Positions 1-11,189 of a stretch of 64,000 nucleotides of DNA are shown here, in pieces. Origin of the DNA: Enoplosus armatus. Its lineage: Eukaryota > Chordata > Actinopteri > Centrarchiformes > Enoplosidae. The notes beneath the pieces were generated by a model. That model ran no database searches. It worked only from the letters and a program-made list of their open reading frames with translations, and was not told the origin of the DNA. Every line of letters starts with the position of its first letter. The stretch's first letter is position 1. The stretch spans positions 2,542,501 through 2,606,500 of the forward strand of contig NC_092201.1 in NCBI RefSeq assembly GCF_043641665.1, written 5' to 3'. Made by a program: the position numbers and the translations under genes.

Positions 1-490
1 TCTCTTGATTGTTGTTGTCCTCTTTTTTTAAAACTCCTTTTCTCTGCTCCCTACGACTCCCATGACCCTCTTTCCCTCCATCTTTCCAACCTATTTTCAT
101 TTCCTGTTGTCTGTTTATCCATTCCCATCCTCTCTTTCAGCTCCCTTGCTTCCACTTTCCTATTTCTTCCTCCCCATACCCCCCTTCTTCCTCCTCCTCC
201 TCCTCCTCCCCCTCCTCCTCTCAGCTCCTCTTCCTCCTCCTGGCCCAAAACAGACGCTTAAATAACGAGCTGGGTGTCAGTCAAACCGCCAGAGAGCTTC
301 ATTAGAGGAGGAGAGCGCACAGGATCAAATTACACGCCCAGTTGTCTTTTGTGCGATTGTGTGTGTGTGTTTGCAGGGGATTGGGTGGGGTCGGCGGCGG
401 TGATGGTGGCGGTGAAGGCAGAGAGGAAGTAAACACACGTTCTGGAATGACGCAGCTGTGTGGCGGATTAGCGTGTAACACACATCTTTT
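1..490. other. Non-coding, pyrimidine-rich left edge
   Basis: Mostly C/T-rich sequence with TCC trinucleotide runs between about 187 and 240, then mixed sequence with a GT-rich and GGC/GGT-rich patch around 358-420. The open frames here are low-complexity (poly-Pro, poly-Gly) and follow the pyrimidine bias, so no gene is called. An asymmetric purine/pyrimidine tract of this kind can form triplex DNA; that is inference. Confidence 0.7.
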
Positions 491-513
491 GTGTGTGTGT
501 GTGTGTGTGTGTG
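491..513. repeat. (GT)n microsatellite
   Basis: Uninterrupted GT dinucleotide tract of about 23 bases. Confidence 0.97.
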
Positions 514-1562
514 CTGTTTTCTCCAATCAGAGAGAAAAACAAAAGCAAACTATTTTGCCTAATTATTCACAGCCACAGTCATCGTCTCTTTCTTTTCCTG
601 CCGCTTCTTCTCCGCCGGCGTCTCGTTCTGCACTGGATCTTGTTTTTTGATCTGAGCTGATTTACCTGCTGTGAATACCATCCGGCGTAGCTTTAGACTG
701 ATACTATAGAGGATCATTAAAAATCAATATCATCCAGTGCTGTTATGAGAAAATGATGCAGACTTTTCATCATAGCAGAACATTTTATCCCTTTTCTTCC
801 TGCACTACCAAAGTACCATGTAGTTATTTAGAGGTTACATCGACAAAAAAACAATAATAAATAAAAAGGAAAAGAGTTACTTAAAGGACCACATCAGTGG
901 TCGGACTTGATTCAGCCCATTAAAGTTGCATATTCTTTACAATCCTGCTGCATATCTTCCCAGTATAAAAGTGTTTAAATGGGTTTCCATTTACCATTAG
1001 ATGCAGTTCATTTCATTACAGAATGAAAATCAACTCACAGAGACTTAAAGCTTGCTCCATTCATGTGATCCATCACTGGGAACATTTGTCACTGTTGTGT
1101 TTTTGTTGTTGCACAAACAAAGATATATTTCAGAAGAGTCCAAAACTCACAGCTGATGTATTATTTGGTAAAAAAAATATTTTATTTGTCCTCTGAAATA
1201 GATGCAATTTTACTGACACACAACACTTCATTCAAAAAACACCCAAATTAAAGCGAATCTCAACAACTACTCAGAGAACTGCATCTACACGAAGAATTTT
1301 CTCTACTCCAGAAATAATAATCAAATCCAACAATATAACAAATTATAATGGTTCATGAACTGTGCAGCCACACCTGCTGATGCATTATGGAACCTATAAA
1401 TGTTTATGAGACGCTCTATTATTAGAGCCTTTGGTCATTAACACTTAGTAGTTCTGTAATATTTAGCGTTATCTGTGATTAGAATCCCGATCATTAAAGG
1501 TGCATTGTCATTAAATATGAGTGTTCTTGTAATGGTAAATGGATCAAACCGGTGAAAAAGTG
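514..1562. other. Unique non-coding stretch
   Basis: AT-rich sequence with no usable open frame, no recognised repeat and many stops in all frames. I see nothing beyond ordinary intergenic or intronic DNA. Confidence 0.7.
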
Positions 1563-1627
1563 CCCCCCCCCCCCCCCTCACTATCTCTCCATGCTGGAAG
1601 ACATACTGTAAGGGGCGGGGGGGGGGG
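1563..1627. repeat. Poly-C run followed by poly-G run
   Basis: A run of 15 C (1563-1577) is followed about 40 bases later by a run of 11 G (1617-1627). The two could pair as a long G:C stem with a mixed loop, and the G run can form quadruplex-type structures. Read errors in length are likely at such homopolymers. Confidence 0.9.
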
Positions 1628-1884
1628 CATTGATGGTTTTCAGAGCACGATATTCATCCTTTTCCTGTTAACTCTGCCTCAGATGAGAAATAGGTGCTGC
1701 TATTTTAAGATCGGCCCTTATTTAAACCCCCCCCCTCCCTCGCTTGATCTGTCGCTCTGTCGCCAAAGGGTTTAGTTTAATGACCCTCCTCGGCCGTAGA
1801 TCTGAGCCGCGTCACATCTCTCCTTTCCAATTTCCCTTTTTCCCTCCCTTTATTTCTCCCTCTCCCTCTCTACCCACCAACTTG

Positions 1885-1924
1885 CCCCCCCCCCCGCCCC
1901 CGCCCCCGCCCCCCCCTCCCCCCC
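1885..1924. repeat. C-rich tract, quadruplex potential on minus strand
   Basis: About 40 bases that are almost all C, broken by single G or T residues at regular places. On the minus strand this gives several G runs of four or more with one-base spacers, the classic requirement for a G-quadruplex. The poly-Pro and poly-Gly frames crossing it are artefacts of composition. Confidence 0.9.
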
Positions 1925-2731
1925 TTGCTGCCAAACACACAAAAAACACCACCACTAACACTACTCCAGTGTTAGCCAAAGCTAAAAGGCCTGTTGATGT
2001 AGTCTGTGTTTGGCCTGAAGCCTGGAGATACACAGCATGCCTCAGTGAGGATGAGGCAGAGGGAGTGAAGGCTAAGAAAGAAAGAGAATGAAAAGATGAA
2101 CAGCTGTACCTTTGTATCGGTCCAGAGAGGTCGCTGGCGTCCTGCCTGCAAGACAAGAAGAAAAAGAGAAGACTTGTGAAAGTTGTGAACAATATAACAC
2201 TCAAAAGCAGATACGTTACCAAAGGTAAGCATCTCTTTCTAAGCTGCAGCTGTCAGCGCGGCCACACACAGCTTCTGTGACTACATTATTTTAAACATAA
2301 AGCCACATATCGACATGTACAGTATTGTTTATGTCCCCACACCAGTGTTTCCTAACCACCTCCCCCCCTCCCACACTGCCTGCCTCCAAACTGAATATAC
2401 GGCACTGCAGTTTAGCTACTTTTTTTAACAGTGGAAGTAAAACAGTTGGGCGCCGATGAAGACAGTGTTTCTGGAAATATGATACAAATCACAAAAGATA
2501 CTGGCAAAACAAAACACGCACACACACACACCGAGCCATCTAAATAGTAAATTGGTCTCGTCTGTCCTTGGAAACAGTGGAGAAACTTGTTCGTTCCACT
2601 GGGTTTTCTCCATAATTCCCTGCTGTTTCCTCTTTCTCTCTCCTTCCCTTTTTGTTTTATCCCTTCCTCCAATCCTCAGTTCCTCTTCCACTGCATGTAA
2701 ATAAATTGGTCCCCAGGCCCAACCACCAGAC

Positions 2732-2733
<2 letters not shown>
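1925..2733. other. Non-coding, no recognised element
   Basis: Mixed sequence with a short CA tract near 2518-2532. Frames of 86 to 136 codons occur on the minus strand but are low-complexity (Ser/Phe/Leu-rich) and end in the CA/GT tracts. No domain recognised. Confidence 0.65.

Positions 2734-2765
<32 letters not shown>
2734..2765. repeat. (GT)n microsatellite
   Basis: GT dinucleotide tract of about 32 bases; first member of a dense microsatellite cluster reaching 3331. Confidence 0.97.
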
Positions 2766-2767
<2 letters not shown>

Positions 2768-2907
2768 CTGGTATTACACTCAATGCAACACAGACACACA
2801 CAAACATGCAACCCTCCAGAGCTCAGAGCTGCACTGAATTAGCCCGGGTTTCATGTCACAGAGGTAAATAAAATAATAATGAATTAACAGTGCTGTCATT
2901 AATAACC

Positions 2908-2908
<1 letters not shown>

Positions 2909-2978
<70 letters not shown>
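2909..2978. repeat. Compound (GT)n(GA)n(GT)n microsatellite
   Basis: Three blocks in order: GT (2909-2924), GA (about 2924-2945) and GT (2945-2978). The GA block sits symmetrically between the two GT blocks, which suggests slippage and partial conversion from one ancestral tract. Confidence 0.95.
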
Positions 2979-2980
<2 letters not shown>

Positions 2981-3121
2981 TATGATGAAATGCTGAGAAA
3001 AAACTCCTTGCTCCTCCTCAACACGGTGGCCAATCACTGCTATCATCACTCTTTGCATTTCAAAGACACACTCTTGTCTGTTTCATCTTCAACCACAGAA
3101 CACTCCTCCTGTTATCCTGCT

Positions 3122-3150
3122 ACACACACACACACACACTCACACACACA

Positions 3151-3203
<53 letters not shown>
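3122..3203. repeat. Long interrupted (CA)n microsatellite
   Basis: About 80 bases of CA repeat with two single CT interruptions in the 5' part and a pure 3' part. One of the two longest dinucleotide arrays in the window. Confidence 0.97.
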
Positions 3204-3205
<2 letters not shown>

Positions 3206-3307
3206 TAGCCACCTCCGCTTCAGTCCATTTTCCCAATGCCATGAATTATGAACAAGGGTAAATGGAACATCAAACACACACTGCTCGCACTAACAGGTTT
3301 ACACACT

Positions 3308-3331
3308 ACACACACACACACACACACACAA
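3308..3331. repeat. (CA)n microsatellite
   Basis: CA dinucleotide tract of about 24 bases, last member of the 2.7-3.3 kb cluster. Confidence 0.95.
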
Positions 3332-4500
3332 AGACGACACTCATAGAACTCCACCACACACACCATCCCTCATAGTTTTTAATCTGCATACATATATACA
3401 CGCAAAACGTTTACCCTCCACGGTTCTTATTACTTATTAACTTGCATTTAACAGCTGGATGTTAAAACATTCGCTGCAGCTTAAATGGAACAGAAACAGT
3501 TATAAAGACCCTAATAAAACTTAATTAGAGCAACTTTATGGGTACGACGACACTAAAGACACAGTCCAACAACCGAGAGCTCCTCTTCTTTAGTCGAGGA
3601 TGATGAAATCTGACGATCCAGTGCGATCTTATGTCAGAGGCTCAAATCTATAAGTTTGGGATTTTGCCGGTTCTGTGTCTAAATGTGATTTAACCTGAAA
3701 GAATGTTCATTTAAGAAGTCATTTAGTCTCATGTTCAGTTAGAAAGTCATTTTAGGATGACATAAGTCCACTTGTTGCAGGAGGAAGTGACATTTGGAAC
3801 TATGGTACTATCAGCACTCGTTAGTGTGGTTTGTTTTTGCCCTGCTGCTCCCAGAGATGACCCATCAGACTTTCCTTTTCTGTTGACTTTCTTCACGATG
3901 GCTATCTCTGCTAATGCTAACTGCCCCAATCTTATAAAAATCTCAAAAGAATTCACAATGTGTCTGGAGTGTCTCCTTAAACACAACAGTACAGTAACTT
4001 TGTCATGTTAGCCCAGTTCTGCGTTTTCCCAAGACCCTTTAAAATCCAATTGAATTACCTCCAAAATGTTCTGGCACAAGGTCTAAAACAAGGCTGTTTG
4101 TCTTAGTCTTGTCTTCATAACAACTTGACATTTTGAGATAAACGGTTTTAATAGGACATTTGTTTGGTTGGAAATGTCTTGAAAAGCCTTTCCAGAAATC
4201 TAAATTACTGTGGGAACTTCTAAAGTCGCACAAGAGACCACTTTAGGTCTGGACGGTCAGTTACCCTTTCAGCGTTTTCCTCTGAACAGAATCTTATCAG
4301 CTGCCTCACTACAGAGCCACTTAAAAAAATAAACATGTCTCTTTGCAAAGCAAGTGATGATTTTGCTGAAAACAAAAAAGCTTTTAGGTCTGATTTGAGT
4401 ATCAGTTGCCCCTTGTTGGTCGGCATAAGTCGAGCCGACAAGATTTTGGGTCAGAATTGATCACTGGGATGGAAACAGATGGGAAAACAGCGTCCAGGTG
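3332..4500. other. Unique non-coding stretch
   Basis: AT-rich unique sequence. Frames of 60-80 codons occur on both strands with no recognisable domain, no acceptor-donor framing and no codon pattern to support coding. Confidence 0.65.
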
Positions 4501-4567
4501 GAAACGAGCCAGACTTATGCTTCACGACGGACAGCTTTTTGGCGGCGCGCGTGAACCTGAGCACAAA

Positions 4568-4604
4568 CTCCTGCAGGCCTTGCGCTGCTGCGGGCCTGCA
4601 GGAG
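4568..4604. repeat. Perfect 12-bp inverted repeat (hairpin) in CpG-rich patch
   Basis: CTCCTGCAGGCC at 4568-4579 is followed after 13 bases by its exact reverse complement GGCCTGCAGGAG at 4593-4604. Each arm also contains a PstI-type palindrome CTGCAG. It lies in a locally CpG-rich patch (about 4530-4700). A stem of this strength could form a hairpin in RNA or single-stranded DNA; no run of T follows, so it is not a bacterial-type terminator. Confidence 0.85.
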
Positions 4605-4717
4605 ACGCAAAACGAAGCTGAAACGTGAGGGACTCCTCGGGCGACAGTGCCAGAGCCGCCGCAAAGACGGAGCAGGTGGCAGGCCCCGGCGAGTAACACG
4701 GCATATTTGGACGCAAA

Positions 4718-4736
4718 CACACACACACACACACAC
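4718..4736. repeat. (CA)n microsatellite
   Basis: Short CA tract of about 19 bases at the right edge of the CpG-rich patch. Confidence 0.92.
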
Positions 4737-5167
4737 TCTGCATTAGTGCTACATGAAGGGAGACACTGTGAGCCCGCTGCCACGGCACTTCTAAACACCG
4801 TCGATGATGGAGAGCATTCCCACGTTGGAGCTTTTAAAGAGATTTCCCCGTCTGTCTCTCCGTCTCTTATAACACACACGAGCAGATATTGGAAGTGACA
4901 CGGATGCTTCTGTTGTGCCGTGAAACACGAGCTACTGTAACTCTTACGGGATTGGTGTTAATCCATTATCAATGACACAAGAAACCCGGTTACATAAGGA
5001 AATCAGAGAACGAGTTCGCTCGCACTGCAGTAACCTGGTTACTGCAAATCCTGCGTTTACATGCATCGTGTATGTGGACTTGTAGGTTGTAGTCAACATA
5101 TCGAAGCTCAGACTCAAATATACGCTCAGTTTCCAGTTTGTTTCTCACACCTAGCTAAAAATAATGC

Positions 5168-5345
5168 AGTCTAATACAACAGACCTGCAGTAAATCCTCC
5201 CTTCCTGAAGGTTGTAATGTGTTAGAGAGGTCTGGAGTCAACTTCATGGTCATTTTGGAGGCTAAATAACAGGAACGCCCCTCTGTATAATGCATCATAA
5301 CCTTCATGAGGGGAGGATTTAATGCAGGACTGCTGTATTAAGACT
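5168..5345. mobile_element. MITE-like element with about 65-bp terminal inverted repeats
   Basis: The left end (agtctaatacaac..., about 5168-5231) matches the reverse complement of the right end (about 5279-5345) almost base for base, including the shared blocks 'taaatcctccc' and 'tgaaggtt'. Together they enclose about 50 bases of unrelated interior. Small size, long inverted termini and no coding capacity fit a miniature inverted-repeat transposable element. I recall similar 'aaatcctccc ... gaaggtta' sequences as dispersed in fish genomes, but the superfamily is not determined and no clear target-site duplication was seen. Confidence 0.75.
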
Positions 5346-5826
5346 AGTTGTACCTCACTAGTTGTAATCCACACGTTTACAATAACAAGCTGGAACTTTT
5401 TCTTTTTTGCTGAATACATTACTTAAATTAACAATCTATTAACAAAATTGTTGTCAAATACTTTTGCGCTGATTGACTGATCGATTAATTTGGTCAATTT
5501 GACAGTCGATCGTCCTAAAAGCCCCGAGAGCGTCTCCAGCTCAGAGCCTCTCTTCCTCTTCCAAAATGGTTTTCTCCCCTCTGTCATCCTCCTCTCTGCA
5601 GCCCATCTGTGTCGTTCTAACACTCTGTTTTTAACACTTTTAACACCTGCCATCCTGCCTTTCACATGTACACAACTCGCTTCACATACCGCACCCGCAA
5701 TCCCCAACCAATCAACACATCCGAACACACACATCTTTAAACACAGATAAATACACTAACACACTTGACTTTCACACCCTTCGACTTCCCACTTCTTTCT
5801 TCGTCTTAATCTTATCTCCATCGCAG
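5346..5826. other. Non-coding, no recognised element
   Basis: Unique sequence with a C/A/T-rich segment around 5570-5800. Frames on both strands (86 and 103 codons) overlap each other and have no recognisable domain. Confidence 0.6.
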
Positions 5827-5849
5827 GTGTGTGTGTGTGTGTGTGTGTT
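5827..5849. repeat. (GT)n microsatellite
   Basis: GT tract of about 23 bases, followed shortly by a few more GT units. Confidence 0.95.
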
Positions 5850-7220
5850 AGTATTTGTGTGTGTGAGACAGCCATTCTGCTAAACTGTGCCAGGTCTTAA
5901 GATGATGTCAGATGTGGGCTGCTGGCCCACCTCCAGATGGATCTAAACTCTCCCATTGGAGAATGAGTCTCGTAGATGGCCGTTGCCAAGCGCCGAAGGG
6001 AAGGAAGAGGATTGGATGAAATCGAGACCTGAGCGACACCAGTGAGCTGCCATTTCATTAATCATCCTCTGACTGATGCTGCATTCATAGTGTATGCTGG
6101 TGTATCAGGAAAGACACAACTCGGAGTGACTCAACGGTTAATAAAAGCACTGACTCATGTATTCATGGATGTGAAACTGTTAAGATCAAAGGATTTTTAA
6201 CTCACACAGCGATATTCTGCCCCAAAGTCTACCTGGAGGCGGAAAAGGAGCCGTGGCCAACTTGAAATCAGCCAGTAACAATAGATTTTAATGGTCACAG
6301 GGAAAAAAAAACACTCAAATGTCAATAGAAACTACTCCACTTCTTCACTGTCTATCTGCACACTCAGTATGTACCAAGCATATCATGGGTTTGCCCAAGA
6401 AAATGGCTGAATGGACTGCTTTTTGTGTCACGCTATCATCCTCCTGGAAGGCCTGAAGCTCTGCCGGCAGCAGCGCATTCAGCCATACGTCGGCAAAACT
6501 ATTATTTGTTTGAACATTCTGAGCGTGTGGACGGACAGCGACTTCTCTGAGCCGCAGGAGCGATTTGAGAGGTTTTATTTTACAATGTAAAAACTTGTCA
6601 GCGCTGGAAACTGTAACCGACATGAAGTCAAGCTGACTGCCTCCATTCACCATCAACAAGGAAACAACAAACTTTCAACAGCCTCCTGTCAGAGCGAAAA
6701 GGGGAAAGAGTGGTTGAGGCTCAGAAGTAGGGCTGCAAAACCATCATTTTTTTCTATACTTTAGTTTGGAGAATTCAAACCTAGTCTCATGGTTTATATC
6801 CTGAAACATCTGATCGACATTTCATGCCAACGACTTGCTTGATGCTATGGCCACATTTTGCCTTGTAGGTTCAATACACAGGCCTACACACACAAAAGAC
6901 AGATTTTGGGTGACGTCTCAGTGTAACACAGATTTATGTACTGAATGACAGGATTGAGCCGACAAATAATGATTCGGTTTGTTTTATTTTAAAGCAAAAT
7001 CTGTAAAAACATTCCATTGGTTAACACATGCTAATGCAGCCTTGGCATTTCATAATGAAAAGCACAACGTGAGGATTGTTGTTTCAGAGTGAAAACTATA
7101 GAAAATCAGTGCAATAATAAACTAGTATCTGCTGTGCAGTTTGATTCAGGCCATTATGCTGTGATATACATGTGTGAGCCATAAAAAGGATCTGAAAGTT
7201 CCCCAGCAGGCTTCATTTAC
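5850..7220. other. Unique non-coding stretch
   Basis: No repeat or RNA gene recognised. A minus-strand frame of 104 codons (6345-6659) has no recognisable domain and no intron-type borders, and I treat it as chance. Confidence 0.6.
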
Positions 7221-7240
7221 TGTGTGTGTGTGTGTGTGTG
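7221..7240. repeat. (GT)n microsatellite
   Basis: GT tract of about 20 bases running directly into CA units. Confidence 0.93.
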
Positions 7241-7437
7241 CACACAAGTGAGTGCACGTGTGTTAGCAGGGATGCATGCGTTCATGCATGCATGTGTGAC
7301 ATATTGAGGACATTTAAATGCAGCGAGAGAAATGACCTGAGTCGTAAAAGGGTAGACTAAAGGGAGAAGTGGTAGTAGTGTGTAAGGCCTCATTTACCTT
7401 GTGATATTCAAAGGGTATTCAGGCTGGTCGCAGCACG

Positions 7438-7440
<3 letters not shown>

Positions 7441-7488
<48 letters not shown>
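7441..7488. repeat. (CA)n microsatellite
   Basis: Uninterrupted CA array of about 48 bases. Frames of about 100 codons on both strands cross it and are repeat-driven shadows (His-Thr or Cys-Val repeats). Confidence 0.97.
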
Positions 7489-7492
<4 letters not shown>

Positions 7493-7639
7493 AATTGTAC
7501 AACAACCTAAACCCAGTGAAGGAGAGACTCCTGAATCATCCATCACGCCCCTGGGAGAGGAGAGAGGACCTCCCTCCTTTTTGTCTTCCTCCTCCTCCTC
7601 CTCTTTAATAATAACCCCCCTCCTCCCACCTCCCCCGCC

Positions 7640-7770
7640 TCCCTTTCTCTTTCCCCATTTAATAACAGCGCAACAGATCAGCTCCATTAGCCCAGACCTC
7701 CTCACACATGCAAATGAAGCCGGCGTTATGGAGGCACGCGTCACGCATTACTGATGCCGCCCTCCCCGAC
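7640..7770. other. Possible conserved non-coding element
   Basis: After the TCC-rich tract (about 7587-7650) the sequence becomes non-repetitive and evenly balanced, with an octamer-like 'atgcaaat' at about 7708-7715 and CpG dinucleotides toward 7740. This texture resembles vertebrate conserved non-coding elements. Conservation could not be tested. Confidence 0.3.
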
Positions 7771-7802
7771 CCGTCACTGCTCCAAACACAATAAACTCTG
7801 CA

Positions 7803-7823
7803 TGTGTGTGTGTGTGTGTGTGT
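7803..7823. repeat. (GT)n microsatellite
   Basis: GT tract of about 21 bases, followed by a short GA stretch. Confidence 0.94.
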
Positions 7824-9410
7824 CAGAGAGAGACAGGGTTGTGCATGTGTGTGTTACAACAGTGGTTAAATTGAGATGCATTAAGGTTGTGATTGGGGCG
7901 ACGGATACGATGCCAGTGTGTGTGTGGAGCCAAGAGGGAGGCCATTACCGGGTGGCCGGATGATAAGATCATGCAAAGTGAACAGGGTGGCGAAGGCTGG
8001 GGGTGATGGGATAGAGGGAAAAATGAGATGTGAGAAGTAGGGCTAGATGAAGGATATTCAACATAACAGTTGATTGTGATCTTATCTGCTGTTTCAGACA
8101 CAATTAGTTTTATTTTTCATCAATGTAAAACATTTCCAAGGCCTCCACTCCTGGTGTGACTTCTATAAGTACAGAAGTCTCAGGAAGGACGAAGCCAACG
8201 ACAGTTAAGTTATATAAATATACATTTCTTACGAACCTGTTGAAGGGTTGCGGTTTTTCCGATGTAGCTAACAGAACTGCACATTTTAACAAGCTAGCGA
8301 GTTTCAGGTCAAATCACAAAACACATTTTTGTGTCTGTGTATGTCTCAAAAGTTATTACAAGCCATTTCAGTAAACATGAATGTGCATTCATGACATTTT
8401 AGTTAACTCATGCATATTTCATACAACACAACAGTATTAAGAGCTGTTCTGACCGTTAGTAGCAACTCCGACTGTAGCGCTAACTTGTAACATGCCACAA
8501 ATGACTTGGGAAGGACGTGGAAATGGACGGCTGGTTGTACAAAGAGTGAGACTTTTGCACAGTTTGCGTCCTGACTCCTGCCTACATTGGTTTCTTCTAA
8601 TCTTTCCTTGAGTGCTTTTTGTTCCCTAAACTTAACCAGACCTCATCAGGAGAAGTAACAGGTGGAAAAATGCTCAGATGCATTACCTTTAGTTATGAAA
8701 TGATTATGTTGCAGAACATGTATGCAATAATACCCTCTAAGGTGGTTTAATATAACAGATGAGGCGGGGGAGAGTCTGCCATCCATGTCTATTATTTTCT
8801 ATTTCCGGACACCTTGAAGTATAATTGTGTGCTTATATCACGGCCACTTTCAAAGGAAAATCAGGTAGGCTGTGTTCAAATCATCATCCATTTGGTTAGG
8901 TCTGTTTCAGTGAGAGTTATTACCTGGAAACGCAGCAATACAAAGATGTGTTGTTGTTTAATATGCTTTGCGAATCGTATCTAGAACAGTGGTTATACTG
9001 TTGGTGGTTAACCCAGATGTTGGTGTCTCGATTCTGTCAGTTAATTGTTTCATTTAATTGTACCGCAGACCCCATCAAAAATCAGGTGTGACTGTTCTTG
9101 AAAACACCTGCCTACTTTATCCAAAGCATCCAAACAACTGGAGGTCTGACTGGATGCATCGCGGAGGGTGTGGTGTCGGACGGATGAGGATCAGGATCAG
9201 GTGAAAACAATCGGATGCCAAAATGTAGACATGAAGAAGAAGATATTTAAATATTCTCCTTTGATTACAGGCCTGTGGTGCTTATATCTCTTTGTAAAGA
9301 TGTTGATAGAGAGACTAATAGGGAACCTCAATCACATCCTTGACGGATGTGCAACATAATTGAGCTGAAATGATGGTTTGTCATAATTGGAAATAATTAA
9401 GGCTCTTTTG
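7824..9410. other. Unique non-coding stretch
   Basis: AT-rich sequence with stops in all frames and no recognised repeat. Nothing further seen. Confidence 0.65.
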
Positions 9411-9830
9411 TGGCGACGTTGCTCCATCTGAAGCTTTGATTAGCAGGTTCAATACCAGGACCTTGCTTTTGTCCACTTGAGAAACGGAAATCAGTCATGT
9501 CCTCCTCCGCCCTCTTGTTGCTGCTCTTTCAAAACTACGGATTTGATGAATAAACTTCGGTTCCCTAAACAATTATTCCTGGCAGCCGGTCGGCGGTTAC
9601 TTAGCGCAAAGGCCCCGGTGACAAGGTGCCTCATAAAAGGCCACCATATCAGATCTATTGCTGTCCATGTGAATGAGGACCGATAAAAGAAGCCGGGGAA
9701 TAAATCAATATAATGAATGCCAGTTCATCAGATTGGGGGGTAGCTCAGACGGCGGAATCTCAACCACTAATCTCTTTAAGAGTCTGATATTACATTTTAA
9801 TCCCAGTCTGATTCCTTCACTCTTTCGTTC
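9411..9830. other. Possible conserved non-coding element
   Basis: Non-repetitive block with homeodomain-type cores ('ttgattag' near 9436, 'caattatt' near 9569), GATA cores around 9680 and balanced composition. No coding frame with splice borders. A tRNA-like 'ggtagctcaga' at about 9739 has no matching T-arm. Inferred regulatory texture only. Confidence 0.3.
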
Positions 9831-10130
9831 AGGCTGTCTGCCGATGTCTGTCAAGGAGGGAGGGGAAGAGGACAGTAAACAGAGAAAGAGAGGTATCAAA
9901 ATAGAGAGGAAATCAGGTGGATTAAAGGGAGGGAAAGAGCAGACGCCAGACAGAAAAGAAAGGGAGAAAGGTGGAAGGAAAGCAGTGGAGGAGGAGAAAT
10001 GGTTGGTTTATGGAGCGTCGTGGCACGCTGCCATTTCAAGTCTGAATTTACAGTGCGAGGTGATGGACTGTGAGAGACGACGAGGCAATAAAGTGATGTC
10101 GATGAGAACTGAGGACAAATTGATATGATC
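9831..10130. other. Purine-rich low-complexity stretch
   Basis: About 150 bases (9850-10010) are dominated by A and G, giving a Lys/Glu/Arg-rich frame of 151 codons on the plus strand. The composition, not selection, explains the open frame. Confidence 0.6.
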
Positions 10131-10139
10131 ATAACATGT

Positions 10140-10400
10140 CGCATTAAAGACAGGCCTGCCATCCATCATCATGATAAAAGGCCTCCTTCATTCTAACACT
10201 AACACCACTGCCATTGATCTCAATGCTTCACTTAGCCAACCGCTAACCATTTATGATAACTATCATTATCCAGTTATGGGGATGGTGACGATCTATCAGC
10301 GCCATCGTAGTTGAGGAGTCCACAATGAAAAGATAACCCTCGCTAATTTGTTGCACTGACAAGCCCGGATCATGGAGGGAAATTAAGAAGAAAAGACAAT
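10140..10400. other. Possible conserved non-coding element with GATA-type cores
   Basis: Non-repetitive sequence containing a palindromic 'tgataactatcattatcc' segment at about 10253-10270 and further 'gata' cores. Looks like an enhancer-type block; conservation not testable here. Confidence 0.3.
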
Positions 10401-10769
10401 TATCTCCCTCAGTTTTTCCTCATTATGTCGTAGAATAATATGACGGTGATGAAATGACAAAGTGGGAGGAGACGTCGTGTGATTTGAAGCGAAACGTCAA
10501 ACTTGAGGAGGAAAACACGCGTCGCCAGGAAGCAAAACTCCTCGTCACTACGAGTTTTTGCTGTTAGCAGAAGGACGGAGCGCTAATGCCTTCGGAGAGA
10601 GGCGGCGAGAGAGCAGAGGAAAAGCTGCATTGACGAGAACGCCAAACATGCTTTTAAATCACCCGTGAGCAAATCAGTAAATCAATATCAATTAGGCTGT
10701 GAAAGAGCCCAAATGGACAACTGGCTTTGTTTTAACTAATGAAGTCTGTGGAGAATCCAATCAGTCCTG

Positions 10770-10784
10770 CCCCCCCCCCCCCCC
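10770..10784. repeat. Poly-C run (15 C)
   Basis: Uninterrupted homopolymer of 15 C, one of several unusually long G or C runs in the window. Confidence 0.95.
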
Positions 10785-11189
10785 TCCCATCTCCTCATTA
10801 CCACCATGACAATGTGGAAAAAAGGCACACAGATACACAAACTCAGAGGCACTTACTGTTGTAGATTTAGAACAATTAGCATTAGTGATTTCTTGAAAAT
10901 CTTACATTGCCAGCTGCTGTCATTGACCTTTTATATGATGAATATTATGCAGTTTGATTGAATATTGATCCTAACAAACCACGCCTCAACGAGGCATCCA
11001 TGTGCATTTCACTTGTCTCCTGCAAAACATTTCCAAACACAAATTATGGTAATCAATAGTTCTGAAAAGTTTTAGAATGTTTAAAATTAATTGACGGACT
11101 ATTTCTCGGTTGCCTGGCAACATCATGGTGAGAAAGAAATAGTCCCACGTGTAAACCCCAGTTTAGCTGCAGTTTGTTTGTTTTTTAAC
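10785..11189. other. Unique non-coding stretch
   Basis: AT-rich, no recognised repeat or frame. Confidence 0.65.

Noticed and set aside
9735..9815. tRNA-like A-box (ggtagctcaga)
   Set aside because: No matching B-box or T-arm (no GGTTCRANNCC at the right distance) and the acceptor ends do not pair.
9673..10128. 151-codon Lys/Glu/Arg-rich plus frame
   Set aside because: Purine-rich low-complexity DNA; no start context, domain or splice support.
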